A DNA stretch of 36,273 nt from Marinobacter sp. (GCA_022014155.1 JAKLLS010000024.1:1-36273), one strand, 5' to 3'; numbered from the stretch's first letter, positions 25,424 to 35,925 are shown. Translations and numbers: made by a program. The notes: generated by a model from the sequence alone, not told the origin.

Positions 25424-26250
25424 TGTCAGGCGACCTGATGATACCGGAGCCGGTTCGGGTTCTGCGCCGACAGCAGGAACTGGCGACTACCTGGACGTTG
25501 GAGCTGGAGTCGGGCCCGGCCGGCCACCGGCCATTTCTGCCGGGGCAGTTCAACATGCTTTATATATTTGGGGTGGGGGAGGTGCCCATCAGCCTGAGCG
25601 GTGACGCCGGACAGACAGAGACTCTGAGTCATACCGTACGGGCGGTGGGACCGGTCTCCAACAAGTTGGCGGCTTTGAAACCGATGGATACGGTTGGCCT
25701 GCGCGGTCCGTTTGGCGTCGGCTGGCCAATGACGGCAGGCGAGGGCGCGGATCTTTTGATTGTGGCTGGTGGACTGGGGCTGGCCCCGCTGCGACCGGCG
25801 ATTTATCACGTGTTGCGCCATCGGGAGAGGTACGGTCGGGTGATCCTGCTATACGGTACACGCAGCCCCGACGATATCCTCTATGCCGGGCAGCTGGAGG
25901 AATGGAGCAAACGTCCGGACGTTGAAGTTCATATTACGGTGGATCATGCCGGTGGTGACTGGCCGGGCAAGATTGGCGTGGTTCCTTCGTTGGTGCCAGC
26001 GCTGGATTTCGACCCTGAAGACGCCGTGGCCATGGTGTGCGGGCCGGAAATCATGATGCGTTTTACGGTCAATGCGTTGCGGGATGCCGGTGTTGAGGAC
26101 GAGTCCATTTACCTGTCCATGGAACGAAACATGAAATGCGCGCTCGGACATTGTGGTCATTGCCAGTTCGGATCGACGTTTGTCTGTAAGGACGGTCCGG
26201 TGCTGTCGTTTGACCGGGTCCGCGGATTACTGAGCCTCAAGGAGTTCTGA
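25423..26250 (+). CDS. hydG: [NiFe] hydrogenase gamma-type FAD/NAD(P)-binding 2Fe-2S subunit (HydG-like)
   Basis: [48 protein letters not shown], and [22 protein letters not shown] 2Fe-2S motif. Confidence 0.88.
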   Translation: MSGDLMIPEPVRVLRRQQELATTWTLELESGPAGHRPFLPGQFNMLYIFGVGEVPISLSGDAGQTETLSHTVRAVGPVSNKLAALKPMDTVGLRGPFGVGWPMTAGEGADLLIVAGGLGLAPLRPAIYHVLRHRERYGRVILLYGTRSPDDILYAGQLEEWSKRPDVEVHITVDHAGGDWPGKIGVVPSLVPALDFDPEDAVAMVCGPEIMMRFTVNALRDAGVEDESIYLSMERNMKCALGHCGHCQFGSTFVCKDGPVLSFDRVRGLLSLKEF

Positions 26251-26251
26251 T

Positions 26252-27034
26252 ATGGCGCGCTCGGATCACAAACCACGCCTCGGGGTCTGGAAGTTTGCTT
26301 CGTGCGATGGCTGCCAGCTGACTTTGCTGGATTGTGAGGATGAACTGTTGCAGGTCGCCGGGGCCGTCGATATTGCCTATTTCCCGGAAGCCACCCGTGG
26401 CAGTGTCCGTGGCACGTACGATCTGTCCCTGGTGGAAGGTTCCATCACCACGCTCCACGATGCCGAGCGTATACAGGATGTGCGCCGGCGCTCGCGAACG
26501 CTGGTGACCATCGGGGCCTGTGCCACTGCCGGCGGCATTCAGGCGTTGCGTAATTTCGCCGATATTGATGATTTCATAGCGGCTGTCTATGCGCACCCCG
26601 AGTATATTGAGACATTGTCCACCTCCACACCCATCGCCGACCATGTGCCGGTGGATTTTGAATTGCGTGGCTGCCCCATCAGCAAACAGCAGTTACTGGA
26701 GGTGGTGTCGGCGTACCTGTGCGGACGGCGACCGGTCACGCCGGCCCATAGCGTCTGCCTGGATTGCAAGCTCAGGGGCAACGTCTGCGTCATGGTCGCT
26801 CATGGAACACCCTGCCTGGGGCCGATGACCCACAGCGGCTGCAACGCTCTGTGTCCGTCCTATAATCGGGGGTGCTACGGTTGTTATGGGCCCAAGGAAA
26901 ATCCCAACGCGCCGGCGCTGAGTGAACGCCTGGATCAGCTGGGCATGGGCCGGGCGGAGCGGTTGCGTTTCTACCGGACGTTCAACGCCTGGGCCGGGCC
27001 GTTCCGTGAGGAGAGCGAACGTCATGAGCCGTAA
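26252..27034 (+). CDS. hydD: [NiFe] hydrogenase small (delta) subunit
   Basis: [57 protein letters not shown]...[27 protein letters not shown]. Confidence 0.92.
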   Translation: MARSDHKPRLGVWKFASCDGCQLTLLDCEDELLQVAGAVDIAYFPEATRGSVRGTYDLSLVEGSITTLHDAERIQDVRRRSRTLVTIGACATAGGIQALRNFADIDDFIAAVYAHPEYIETLSTSTPIADHVPVDFELRGCPISKQQLLEVVSAYLCGRRPVTPAHSVCLDCKLRGNVCVMVAHGTPCLGPMTHSGCNALCPSYNRGCYGCYGPKENPNAPALSERLDQLGMGRAERLRFYRTFNAWAGPFREESERHEP

Positions 27035-28313
27035 GACGATCAAAGTGGATTACCTGGCGCGCGTCGAGGGCGAGGGCGCCTTGAATGTGACCATCCGGGA
27101 CGGCCAGGTCAGCAAGGCGGAGTTGCGTATTTTTGAGCCGCCGCGCTTTTTCGAGGCGTTCCTGCGTGGGCGCGACTATGCGGAGGCGCCCGATGTGACT
27201 GCCCGCATCTGTGGTATCTGTCCGGTGGCTTACCAGATGAGCGCTGTTCATGCGATGGAGAACGCGCTCGACATTGAGGTGGAAGGCCAACTGCGGGCAT
27301 TGCGGCGATTGTTGTACTGTGGCGAATGGATTGAAAGCCACGCCCTGCACATATACATGCTGCATGCCCCCGACTTCCTGGGGTACGCCGGGGCGGTGGA
27401 TATGGCCAGGGATTATCCCGACATCGTCAAACGGGGACTGTCCCTGAAAAAAGCGGGTAATGCCATCATGACCCTGTTGGGCGGTCGGGAAATTCATCCC
27501 ATCAATGTGCGGGTGGGGGGATTTTACCGAACGCCGACCCGCAAGGAGCTGGAACCGCTGGCTGAAACCCTGAAGCAGGCCCGTGAGGATGCGCTGGCAA
27601 CTGTGCGCTGGACTGCTGGGCTGGACATGCCGGAAGCCGAGCGGGACTACCATCTGGTTGCACTGCACCATCCGGACGAGTACGCCATGAATACCGGGCG
27701 TATTATTTCCAATCGAGGTTTGGATATTGCTGTAGCGGACTACAACCGTCACTTTGTGGAGTCCCACGTGCAACGCTCCACGGCTCTGCATTCGCACCTG
27801 CGCGAACACGATTGCTATCTGGTCGGGCCCCTGGCGCGCTACAGCCTTAATCACGGTCAGCTCTCATCCCTGGCCCGGGAGGCGGCCAAAGAAGCCGGTC
27901 TCGGTGTTACCTGCACCAATCCGTTCCAGAGCATTGTGGTGCGCAGCGTCGAGGTTGTGTATGCCTGCGATGAGGCCCTCCGCATCATCGACGAATACCA
28001 GGAACCGGAACGGCCGTTCGAGCTGGCCGAGCCGAAGGCCTCGGAGGGTTTCGGGTGCACTGAGGCCCCGCGGGGGCTGCTGTTTCACCGTTACCGGCTG
28101 GACGAAAATGGCGGCATTCTTGAGGCGCAGATTGTGCCGCCCACGGCACAGAACCAGCCGAGCATCGAAGCCGACCTGAAAGACCTGGTGGGTGGCTGGC
28201 TCGATTTGCCGGCCGATACCCTCCGCGAACGGTGTGAGCAGACCATTCGCAACTACGACCCCTGCATCTCCTGTGCAACGCATTTTCTCAAGCTGGATGT
28301 CCGCCATGAGTGA
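27024..28313 (+). CDS. hydA: [NiFe] hydrogenase large (alpha) catalytic subunit
   Basis: L1 motif [25 protein letters not shown]2 motif DPCISCATH followed by the short tail FLKLDVRHE; starts [20 protein letters not shown]. Confidence 0.95.
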   Translation: MSRKTIKVDYLARVEGEGALNVTIRDGQVSKAELRIFEPPRFFEAFLRGRDYAEAPDVTARICGICPVAYQMSAVHAMENALDIEVEGQLRALRRLLYCGEWIESHALHIYMLHAPDFLGYAGAVDMARDYPDIVKRGLSLKKAGNAIMTLLGGREIHPINVRVGGFYRTPTRKELEPLAETLKQAREDALATVRWTAGLDMPEAERDYHLVALHHPDEYAMNTGRIISNRGLDIAVADYNRHFVESHVQRSTALHSHLREHDCYLVGPLARYSLNHGQLSSLAREAAKEAGLGVTCTNPFQSIVVRSVEVVYACDEALRIIDEYQEPERPFELAEPKASEGFGCTEAPRGLLFHRYRLDENGGILEAQIVPPTAQNQPSIEADLKDLVGGWLDLPADTLRERCEQTIRNYDPCISCATHFLKLDVRHE

Positions 28314-28785
28314 TGTCTCCGGTCCCATCAGGGTAATCGGTATCGGCAACCGGGACCGGGGGGACGATGCTCTCGGACCGCTGGTGGTAGACGCCCTTCG
28401 TGATCGATTGCCGGCAACCGTCAGCGCGGTCGAGCACAGTGGAGAAGTGGCCGGGCTCGTGGACCTGATCAGCGACGCCGACGCGGTGTACCTGGTGGAC
28501 GCCGCCGTTATGGGGCTTGAGCCGGGCAGCTTGCGGGAGTTCGATGCCAGCACTTCGCCGTTGCCAGCCTTGGGGGGCGCGTTTTCGTCCCATGCGCTGG
28601 GGCTGTCGGAAGCGATTGAGTTGGCCCGCGCACTTGATGCGCTGCCTTCGGTATGCCGGGTGTTTGCAGTGGAGGCGACCAGTTTCGAAGCTGGTGAAGG
28701 GCTGTCACAACCGGTGGCGGACACCTTGCCTCGGGTGACTCAGGCAGTGATTGATAGCATCAGGCAGGAGAGTGGTCATGCATGA
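28306..28785 (+). CDS. hydrogenase maturation protease
   Basis: [48 protein letters not shown]: HycI/HoxW-type endopeptidase motifs. Confidence 0.92.
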   Translation: MSDVSGPIRVIGIGNRDRGDDALGPLVVDALRDRLPATVSAVEHSGEVAGLVDLISDADAVYLVDAAVMGLEPGSLREFDASTSPLPALGGAFSSHALGLSEAIELARALDALPSVCRVFAVEATSFEAGEGLSQPVADTLPRVTQAVIDSIRQESGHA

Positions 28786-29059
28786 AACGGCGCTGGTCAA
28801 AAATCTGATTCACCGGGTCGAGACGCTGTGTGCGGACGAGAAAGCCGAACGGGTGGTGGAAGTGGCGGTATGGCTGGGCGCGCTGTGCCATATGTCCCCG
28901 GAGCATTTCACCGATCACTTCCGTCAGGAGGCTGCCGGAACCTGCGCGGAGCAGGCCCACCTCAGGATTGAAACGTCTGACGACATTAACCATCCCCAGG
29001 CCCAGGATGTCCTGTTGCAGAGTCTGGAACTGGAGACGGAGGATGAGGCCGGCCCATGA
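28778..29059 (+). CDS. hypA: HypA-like hydrogenase maturation protein lacking the zinc-ribbon segment
   Basis: [65 protein letters not shown] is HypA-like (MHE nickel-site N-terminus), but no CxxC...CxxC pair follows. Confidence 0.8.
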   Translation: MHETALVKNLIHRVETLCADEKAERVVEVAVWLGALCHMSPEHFTDHFRQEAAGTCAEQAHLRIETSDDINHPQAQDVLLQSLELETEDEAGP

Positions 29060-31401
29060 CTGACGGTTGCCGGGTCGAAGCAGCGCCAGTCCGTTGGCGT
29101 GTCCGTGTTCATGGCCTGGTACAGGGTGTGGGGTTTCGGCCGTTTGTCTATCGACTGGCGACCGGACTGGGGCTGTCCGGGTGGGTTAGTAACACCCCTG
29201 AGGGCGTGGTTATAGAGGCTGAGGGACACCTGGAGGCGCTGCAGAATCTGGTGTCCGGGTTGAAACAGCAGGCCCCGGTAAATGCTCGCGTGGAGGCCGT
29301 TTGCGCGGAACCGATAGCCCGGTCCACGGGATTGGGAGCGGATAGAGAGTTCCTCGTGCGCGAGAGTCAGGAGCAGGGCGCTGCTGCCACACGGTTACCT
29401 GCGGATCTCGCTCCCTGTCGTCAGTGCATCGAGGAACTGCATGATCCCGGCAATCGGCGTTACCGATATCCCTTTATCAATTGCACGGATTGCGGGCCCC
29501 GGTACAGCCTGATCGAGGGGTTGCCTTATGACCGTGCCCGCACGGCGATGAGGCATTTTCAAATGTGCCCCCATTGTCTGGCGGAGTACCACGATCCGGC
29601 AAGCCGGCGCTTTCATGCCGAGCCCAATGCCTGCCCGGACTGCGGTCCCCGTGTCGCCTATTGCCAGCCTGATGGCACGGTGCTGGCGAAAGACGAGGCA
29701 GCCGTGTCCGAAGCGGCCAGTCGTCTGGCGGCCGGTGACATCATCGCGCTCAAGGGGTTGGGCGGGTTTCAGCTGTTGGCCGATGCCCGCAGCGCTCGCG
29801 CGGTGCAGACCCTGCGCGAACGAAAGCACCGGCCACGAAAGCCCCTGGCGGTGATGTTCGATTCGCTGGCGTCGTTGCAGCGGGTATGCCCGGTCTCTGC
29901 CTCGGAAAGTCAGCTGCTCACCGGTCCGGAGCGTCCCATAGTGTTGCTTCATGCGCCTGATCACGATCTGGCCGTCAACCTGGCGCCAGGCAGGGCGGAT
30001 CTCGGTGTGATGCTGCCCTGCACGCCTTTACATGAGCTACTGCTCGGCGATCAGGGATTTCCCGTGGTCGCCACCAGTGGCAACCTGAGTGGCGAACCGA
30101 TTGCCATCGATAACCAGGAAGCCTATGCCCGCCTGGGCGGGATTGCCGATGGATTTCTGGTACACGACCGTCCGATTGTGCGACCACTGGATGATTCCGT
30201 GACCCGCGTGGTGGCAGGGCGGCCCCAGTTACTCCGGCGGGCCCGCGGCTATTCGCCGAATCTTACACTGCCCCGGTCTGTACCAGCCGGGTGGGCGGCG
30301 ACCGGAGGCCACCTGAAAACCACCGTGGCCCTGAGCACCGACTCCGGGGTGGTACTGAGCCAGCATCTGGGTGATATGGACAGTGTCCTGGGGCGTGAAG
30401 GTTTTGTCCGCACGGTGGATGAGCTACAGAGGCTGTTTACGACTGTGCCGCAGCGCTGGGTTCACGATGGCCATCCGGACTACTTCACAACGCGCTACGC
30501 ACAGGCCCGTAGTGATGCTCCGTGTGCGGTCCAGCACCATGTTGCGCACATTGCGGCGGTGTTGGCCGAGCACGGGATCAGTGAGCCGGTGCTTGGGGTA
30601 GCGTGGGACGGCAGTGGCTTTGGTGACGATAACACCCTGTGGGGCGGGGAGTTCCTGCGCCTGGACTCACAGGGATACGAGCGCGTCGCCCATCTGCGGC
30701 GGTTCCGCCTGCCAGGTGGCGAGGCGGCCATGGGAGAACCCCGGCGTTCGGCCCTGGGGCTGTTATACGCGTTACTGGGTGATCAGGTCATGGAGTGCGA
30801 GACTCTGGCCCCGCTACGCAGTTTTACCCGGGCCGAAAGGAAGCTCTTGATCCAGTCGCTCGGAGCTGGCCTGAACGCGCCGGAAACCTCAAGTGTGGGG
30901 CGACTGTTTGACGCGGTGGCGGCCTTGGCTGGCGTCTGCCAGCAGGCGAGTTACGAGGGGCAGGCGGCGGGCGAGTTGGAGGCGGCCTGTGGTCGCGATA
31001 ACAGGGCATCGCCCTATCCATTCGAACTGTCGGCACCGGAGGCAGACCGCCCCTGGGAGATAGATTGGGCGCCAGCGGTATACGCCCTGTTGGAAGACGT
31101 CCGGCTTGGCCAGCCTGTGTCCGGGATATCTGGCGCCTTTCACCAGGGGCTGGTCAACGTCATTGTGGCGGTGGCCAGACAGGCTAAACTGTCGAGAGTT
31201 GTGCTGGCTGGCGGGTGCTTCCAGAATGCCTGCCTGCTTGAATCGACCATAACAGCTCTTGAGAGCGCCGGATTTCAGGTGTTCTGGCCGTGCCGGATAC
31301 CGCCCAACGATGGCGGCCTGGCGCTGGGTCAGTTGGCCTGGGCAACCGGAGTTCTTCAGGGCAGGGAGGGGGCATGTGTCTGGCCGTACCGGGACGCCTG
31401 A
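29056..31401 (+). CDS. hypF: carbamoyltransferase HypF
   Basis: Acylphosphatase domain (VRVHGLVQGVGFRPFVYRLA), two zinc-finger repeats (CRQC...CTDCGPRYS; CPHC...CPDCGPRV), YrdC-like and Kae1-like domains (LAGGCFQNACLLE). Confidence 0.95.
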   Translation: MTDGCRVEAAPVRWRVRVHGLVQGVGFRPFVYRLATGLGLSGWVSNTPEGVVIEAEGHLEALQNLVSGLKQQAPVNARVEAVCAEPIARSTGLGADREFLVRESQEQGAAATRLPADLAPCRQCIEELHDPGNRRYRYPFINCTDCGPRYSLIEGLPYDRARTAMRHFQMCPHCLAEYHDPASRRFHAEPNACPDCGPRVAYCQPDGTVLAKDEAAVSEAASRLAAGDIIALKGLGGFQLLADARSARAVQTLRERKHRPRKPLAVMFDSLASLQRVCPVSASESQLLTGPERPIVLLHAPDHDLAVNLAPGRADLGVMLPCTPLHELLLGDQGFPVVATSGNLSGEPIAIDNQEAYARLGGIADGFLVHDRPIVRPLDDSVTRVVAGRPQLLRRARGYSPNLTLPRSVPAGWAATGGHLKTTVALSTDSGVVLSQHLGDMDSVLGREGFVRTVDELQRLFTTVPQRWVHDGHPDYFTTRYAQARSDAPCAVQHHVAHIAAVLAEHGISEPVLGVAWDGSGFGDDNTLWGGEFLRLDSQGYERVAHLRRFRLPGGEAAMGEPRRSALGLLYALLGDQVMECETLAPLRSFTRAERKLLIQSLGAGLNAPETSSVGRLFDAVAALAGVCQQASYEGQAAGELEAACGRDNRASPYPFELSAPEADRPWEIDWAPAVYALLEDVRLGQPVSGISGAFHQGLVNVIVAVARQAKLSRVVLAGGCFQNACLLESTITALESAGFQVFWPCRIPPNDGGLALGQLAWATGVLQGREGACVWPYRDA

Positions 31402-31619
31402 TCAGTATTGACGGCGACGATCCGCTTACCCGTCAGGGACGCGTCGATTTTGGCGGTGTTATCAAGTCAGTCAATCTGGCCTACGTGCCGGAGGTGCAAG
31501 AGCAGGACTATGTGCTGGTGCATGTGGGATTTGCCATTACCGTCGTCGACTCGCTTGAGGCCGAGCGTGTTTTCGAGTACCTCCGTACCCTGGAACAGGA
31601 GGCGGACGAGCCGCAATGA
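31374..31619 (+). CDS. hypC: HypC/HybG/HupF family chaperone
   Basis: [13 protein letters not shown]-terminal signature; [10 protein letters not shown]. Confidence 0.95.
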   Translation: MCLAVPGRLISIDGDDPLTRQGRVDFGGVIKSVNLAYVPEVQEQDYVLVHVGFAITVVDSLEAERVFEYLRTLEQEADEPQ

Positions 31620-32722
31620 AATATCGGGACGAATATCGCACCCCTGAGGCTGCCCGTGGCTATGCGGACGCCATCGCCCGCATCACCACAAGGCCCTGGA
31701 CCCTCATGGAAGTCTGTGGGGGACAGACCCACGCCATCGTGCGTTTCGGGATCGACCAACTGCTGCCGGAGACGATTTCCCTGATCCATGGCCCCGGGTG
31801 TCCGGTGTGTGTGACCCCCATCGCCTACATTGACAAGGCTCTCGAAATTGCCGGGCTCCCCGGGGTTATCCTCTGCACCTTTGGCGATATGCTTCGGGTG
31901 CCGGGTACGCATTCGGACCTGTCCGCTGCCCGGGCTCGGGGGGCGGATATCCGGGTGGTGTATTCGCCGCTTGAAGCGCTGACGGTGGCCAGAGAGAACC
32001 CTGGCCATGAAGTCGTTTTCTTTGCGGTCGGGTTTGAAACCACCGCCCCGGCCAATGCGATGGCGGTGTATCAGGCCGAGCGGGCAGGGCTCGAGAATTT
32101 CTCGGTGCTGGTCTCCCAGGTGCTGGTGCCACCGGCGATTCGCGCCCTGCTGGAACGCCCGGGCAATCAGGTCCAGGGATTTCTGGCCGCCGGCCACGTC
32201 TGCACCATAACCGGGTATGAAGCGTATGAGCCCATTGCCCGTGAACACGGTGTTCCCATTGTGGTGACAGGCTTTGAACCGCTGGACATTCTGGAGGGGG
32301 TTTACCGCTGCGTCCGTCAGTTGGAGAAGGGCGAAAGTTGGGTTGAAAACCAGTACAGCCGGGCTGTCCGCCGCCCGGGTAATGCCATGGCCCAGCATGT
32401 GATGCAGGCGGTCTTCCAGGTGGTGCCCAGGCAATGGCGGGGCATGGGAGGTATTCCGGACAGTGGGCTGGGTGTGTCACCGGCCTACAGATCCTTCGAT
32501 GCAGAAGCCCGTTTCGGCACCGTGAACGGCGAGGATGAGATCCAGGGAGAATGCCTCAGTGGGGCCGTGTTGCGAGGCGAAATCCGCCCTGACCAATGCC
32601 CCGCCTTCGGCACCCGCTGTACTCCGGAGCGTCCACTGGGAGTGACGATGGTGTCCGAGGAGGGTGCCTGTGCCGCCTATTACCGTTATCGCCGACCCGC
32701 CGGAGGTAAAGCCTGTGAGTGA
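31616..32722 (+). CDS. hypD: hydrogenase formation protein HypD
   Basis: [74 protein letters not shown]. Confidence 0.95.
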   Translation: MKYRDEYRTPEAARGYADAIARITTRPWTLMEVCGGQTHAIVRFGIDQLLPETISLIHGPGCPVCVTPIAYIDKALEIAGLPGVILCTFGDMLRVPGTHSDLSAARARGADIRVVYSPLEALTVARENPGHEVVFFAVGFETTAPANAMAVYQAERAGLENFSVLVSQVLVPPAIRALLERPGNQVQGFLAAGHVCTITGYEAYEPIAREHGVPIVVTGFEPLDILEGVYRCVRQLEKGESWVENQYSRAVRRPGNAMAQHVMQAVFQVVPRQWRGMGGIPDSGLGVSPAYRSFDAEARFGTVNGEDEIQGECLSGAVLRGEIRPDQCPAFGTRCTPERPLGVTMVSEEGACAAYYRYRRPAGGKACE

Positions 32723-33761
32723 CAGCTGCGACAATCATTGTCCACCGCTGAATGATGATCACGATGTGGTGAAAATGGCCCACGGCGGTGGCGGTCGGGC
32801 GATGGCGCAGTTGCTTGACGATATCTTCCGCCCGGCATTTGATAACCCCTGGCTGGCACAGCAACACGACGGCGCAGTGGTGGATATGCCCGGGACCATG
32901 GCGTTCACGACGGATTCTTACGTGGTGCGACCGCTGTTCTTTCCGGGCTCTGACATTGGAACCATGGCGGTGCATGGCACAGTCAATGACCTCGCCATGT
33001 GCGGAGCCAGGCCGCAATACCTGAGCGCCGGTTTTATTCTCGAAGAGGGGCTGCCGCTGGCCACGTTGCGCCGGGTAGTGGATGCCATGGCTGCCGCAGC
33101 CGTCGACGCTGGCGTGCAGATAGTGACCGGCGATTTGAAGGTAGTGGAGCGCGGCAAGGCAGATGGCGTGTACATCAACACCGCCGGGGTCGGGAAAGTG
33201 ATGGCCCCCAAACCTGTGGAACCCTCCCGGGTGCAGGCCGGTGACCGGATTCTGCTCAGTGGCGATCTTGGGCGGCACGGCGTCGCGGTAATGACCGCAC
33301 GGGAGAAACTGGAGTTGGAATCAGCAATTGAGAGCGATTGCGCGTCAGTCGTGCAGCCGGTCCTGGCATTGCTGGAAGAGCGGGTAGACGTTCGCTGCCT
33401 CCGTGACCTTACTCGCGGAGGTCTCGCCAGTGCGCTGGTGGAAATATCGGAAAGTGCCGGTCTGGCAGCCGAGGTCAGGGAGGTGGACATTCCGGTGCGC
33501 GAGGACGTATCGGCGTTCTGCGAGCTGCTGGGGCTGGACCCCCTGCATGTGGCCAACGAGGGCCGCTTTATCGCCATCGTGGCCGAGCAGGATGTGACTC
33601 GGGCGACTGACATTCTCAGGCGGTATCCAGTGAGCCAGGGGACCGTTGATATCGGCCATTTTGTGCAAGGAACCGCCGGATTGGTAACGGCATCCAGCAT
33701 GATTGGTGCCAGCCGGATGATCGACCGACTTTCCGGAGAGCAACTGCCCCGTATTTGTTAG
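32715..33761 (+). CDS. hypE: hydrogenase expression/formation protein HypE
   Basis: [17 protein letters not shown]-terminal PRIC tail ([10 protein letters not shown]) expected for the carbamoyl/cyano-carrying Cys; GTG start at 32715 overlapping hypD. Confidence 0.95.
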   Translation: MSDSCDNHCPPLNDDHDVVKMAHGGGGRAMAQLLDDIFRPAFDNPWLAQQHDGAVVDMPGTMAFTTDSYVVRPLFFPGSDIGTMAVHGTVNDLAMCGARPQYLSAGFILEEGLPLATLRRVVDAMAAAAVDAGVQIVTGDLKVVERGKADGVYINTAGVGKVMAPKPVEPSRVQAGDRILLSGDLGRHGVAVMTAREKLELESAIESDCASVVQPVLALLEERVDVRCLRDLTRGGLASALVEISESAGLAAEVREVDIPVREDVSAFCELLGLDPLHVANEGRFIAIVAEQDVTRATDILRRYPVSQGTVDIGHFVQGTAGLVTASSMIGASRMIDRLSGEQLPRIC

Positions 33762-33904
33762 GGCGAAATGCCAGGATACATCGCGCCCATGACCATTGAA
33801 GCTGTAAGCAAACAACTTGACGGGAAAGGGGCGTGCTGGGATCTTTGTGCCTACTGTGTTATCAAACACTCACTTTAATGCCAGCTGTGCAGGAGAATGG
33901 GCCC

Positions 33905-34603
33905 ATGACCGAACTTGTTAGTTATGAACTGAACGACGGAATTGCCACAATTACACTGACCAATGGTAAGGCTAACGCCTTGAGTCATGACGTATTCGAA
34001 GGCTTGAACAGCGCGCTGGATCAGGCGGAACAGGACAAGGCCGTCGTTATCCTGACCGGTCAGCCTGGTGTATTCTCCGCTGGCTATGATCTGAAACAGA
34101 TGCAAAAGGGCCCTCGGGAGGCCGCTGAACTTGTAAAGGTTGGCTCCACATTGACCCGCCGCCTGGCAGCCTTCCCCTTGCCGGTGATCGGTGCCTGCAG
34201 TGGTCATGCCATCGCTAAAGGCGCGTTTATCCTGTTGTCCGTGGATCATCGCATCGGGGTCGAGGGACCGTTCAAGCTGGGCCTGAACGAGGTGGCCATC
34301 GGAATGACCATGCACCACGCAGGCATCGAGATTGCACGTCATCGACTGGCGCCGGCGCACTTCTATCGCTCTGTGGTGAATGCGGAAATCTACAACCCTG
34401 AAGGCGCCGTCGAAGCCGGTTTTCTGGACGAGGTGGTACCCCAGGACGCACTGCTTGAACGGGCCGGGGCGCTGGCCACCCAGTTCAAGCAGCTCAACAT
34501 GCGCGCCCATCGCGAGACCAAGGTGAAAGCAAAGGCGGACTATCTGGCGTTGCTGGACCGTTGTATCCAGCAGGACGCCGAGAGTCTGGGGTTGAACGGC
34601 TGA
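33905..34603 (+). CDS. crotonase/enoyl-CoA hydratase family protein
   Basis: MTELVSYELNDGIATITLTNGKANALSHDVF...VFSAGYDLKQMQKGP...GACSGHAIAKGAFILLSVDHRIG. Confidence 0.9.
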   Translation: MTELVSYELNDGIATITLTNGKANALSHDVFEGLNSALDQAEQDKAVVILTGQPGVFSAGYDLKQMQKGPREAAELVKVGSTLTRRLAAFPLPVIGACSGHAIAKGAFILLSVDHRIGVEGPFKLGLNEVAIGMTMHHAGIEIARHRLAPAHFYRSVVNAEIYNPEGAVEAGFLDEVVPQDALLERAGALATQFKQLNMRAHRETKVKAKADYLALLDRCIQQDAESLGLNG

Positions 34604-34619
34604 AAGCCTTGGTCCGGTT

Positions 34620-34641
34620 GCCGGGTGGCTAGTTGCCCGGC
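34620..34641. terminator. possible hairpin terminator between convergent genes
   Basis: GCCGGG-N10-CCCGGC; lacks a strong T-run. Confidence 0.3.
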
Positions 34642-34647
34642 TGTTGA

Positions 34648-35286
34648 TTATCCCTTCTGAAAGGTGTCGTTCAGAGCCTGCAGGTGGCTCCGCAAGGTTG
34701 GTTCGAACGCCATTTTGAAGACCGTCAAAGGCGGTTGGTCCATGGCCTTGCGCGCGGCCTCTGGTGGGTGGGTCATATGCCAGCATCCGATCAGCGCCTG
34801 CTGGCACTGCATCAGAAACTGAAAGCAGGCGGCCTCATCGCGGCCGCTGGTGGACTTAATGGGTTCTGCCAGTAGCCGGGACTGTTCCAGAAGGAACAGT
34901 TTGAAATCACGAGCCTCCTGTTCGGTCAACCCGGTTTCCAGAGCCATGTGCAGAATGGCGGTCAGGCTGCAGAAAAGCGGGTGCGCGATCAAAAGATCGG
35001 TCAACTCGTCGGACGAGGCCATCGACTCCCTGGATTGTGCGTCCTGCACCAGAGCTTTGAATGCGCGCTGGTAGATGGCGATGAACAACAGCTCCTTGCT
35101 TCTGAAATAACGGTACAGCGCGGCCTTGGTCAGTCCGCTGGCCGCAGCGACGTCCGCCAGTGTCAGCTGGTCGTAGCGGCGGCTGACGAACAGGTCTGCC
35201 GCCGCATCAAGAATCTGTTGTTCCCGCGTGATCTTTTCCGCTTCCGTACGTGCCCGTTTTTTGCCACCGCAAAGCCTGCTCTTCAT
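34648..35286 (-). CDS. TetR/AcrR family transcriptional regulator
   Basis: QQILDAAADLFVSRRYDQLTLADVAAASGLTKAALYRYFRSKELLF HTH. Confidence 0.88.
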   Translation of the reverse strand: MKSRLCGGKKRARTEAEKITREQQILDAAADLFVSRRYDQLTLADVAAASGLTKAALYRYFRSKELLFIAIYQRAFKALVQDAQSRESMASSDELTDLLIAHPLFCSLTAILHMALETGLTEQEARDFKLFLLEQSRLLAEPIKSTSGRDEAACFQFLMQCQQALIGCWHMTHPPEAARKAMDQPPLTVFKMAFEPTLRSHLQALNDTFQKG

Positions 35287-35293
35287 AGTATCT

Positions 35294-35847
35294 TTATGCC
35301 TGTAGCCATCCCGCAATGCGCCGGTTAATGAGTCGGGGAGACAGTTTGCCCAACCATACCATCAACCGGTTACGCAGTCCCGGGATCACAATGGCGCTGC
35401 GTCGTCTGGCTAATGCCCTGTTCACCACGGCTTCGGCCGACATGGCGCCTGCCTTGAATAGCCTGGAGTCAGTCATGTTGGCTTCAGCCGCAAACTCTGA
35501 CGCTGTCGCACCGGGACAGAGTGTACTGACTGCCACGCCAGAGCCCCGCAACTCCTCATGCAGAGCTTCGGAGAAGGACAGCACAAAAGCCTTGGTGGCG
35601 TAGTAGATGGCCATATTGGGGCCGGCCTGGAACGCCGCCGTGGAAGCGACATTGATGACGAAACTGCCCTGGTTTTCCTGCAGATTGAGCCGGACACTCC
35701 ATGCTGTTCAGACAGCTCGCTGGCCAGAGCGGTCAGGCGATCTTCACGACGGGCCACGAGTATCAGATTCTGCTTTTCCGCAGCGAGCGCGCGGGCAAAC
35801 ACTTCGCCAATACCAGCGCTGGCGCCGGTGATCAGTACGTAGTTCAT
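35294..35847 (-). pseudogene. short-chain dehydrogenase/reductase with internal deletion and frameshift
   Basis: N-terminal [35 protein letters not shown] up to SEQHGV in one frame; continues in another frame as [48 protein letters not shown]; the central NNAG region is missing. Confidence 0.75.
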
Positions 35848-35861
35848 GTTTTCTGCCTTTT

Positions 35862-35880
35862 AAGTGAACGATGGTTACTT
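35862..35880 (-). promoter_or_regulatory. TetR-type operator copy 1
   Basis: Minus strand AAGTAACCATCGTTCACTT, similar to copy 2; upstream of the SDR-tetR unit. Confidence 0.55.
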
Positions 35881-35906
35881 AATATACGGAAGCCTTCCTG
35901 TGGTAT

Positions 35907-35925
35907 AAATAACCACCGGTCACTT
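35907..35925 (+). promoter_or_regulatory. TetR-type operator copy 2
   Basis: Plus strand AAATAACCACCGGTCACTT; 16/19 identical to copy 1 on the opposite strand. Confidence 0.55.

Noticed and set aside
26982-27854. Long minus-strand ORF (290 aa) antisense to the hydrogenase large subunit
   Set aside because: Shadow ORF in high-GC coding DNA; low-complexity Q/H/R-rich translation with no recognisable family, while the + strand frame has clear hydrogenase motifs.
27864-28724. 286-aa minus-strand ORF opposite the end of the large subunit and the protease
   Set aside because: Ser/Thr/Arg-rich antisense translation without motifs; + strand genes are well supported.
31508-32434. 308-aa minus-strand ORF antisense to hypC/hypD
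   Set aside because: Overlaps the unambiguous hypD frame; the translation has no family signature.
33875-34807. 310-aa minus-strand ORF opposite the enoyl-CoA hydratase
   Set aside because: Opposes a gene with clear crotonase motifs; translation looks like an antisense artefact.
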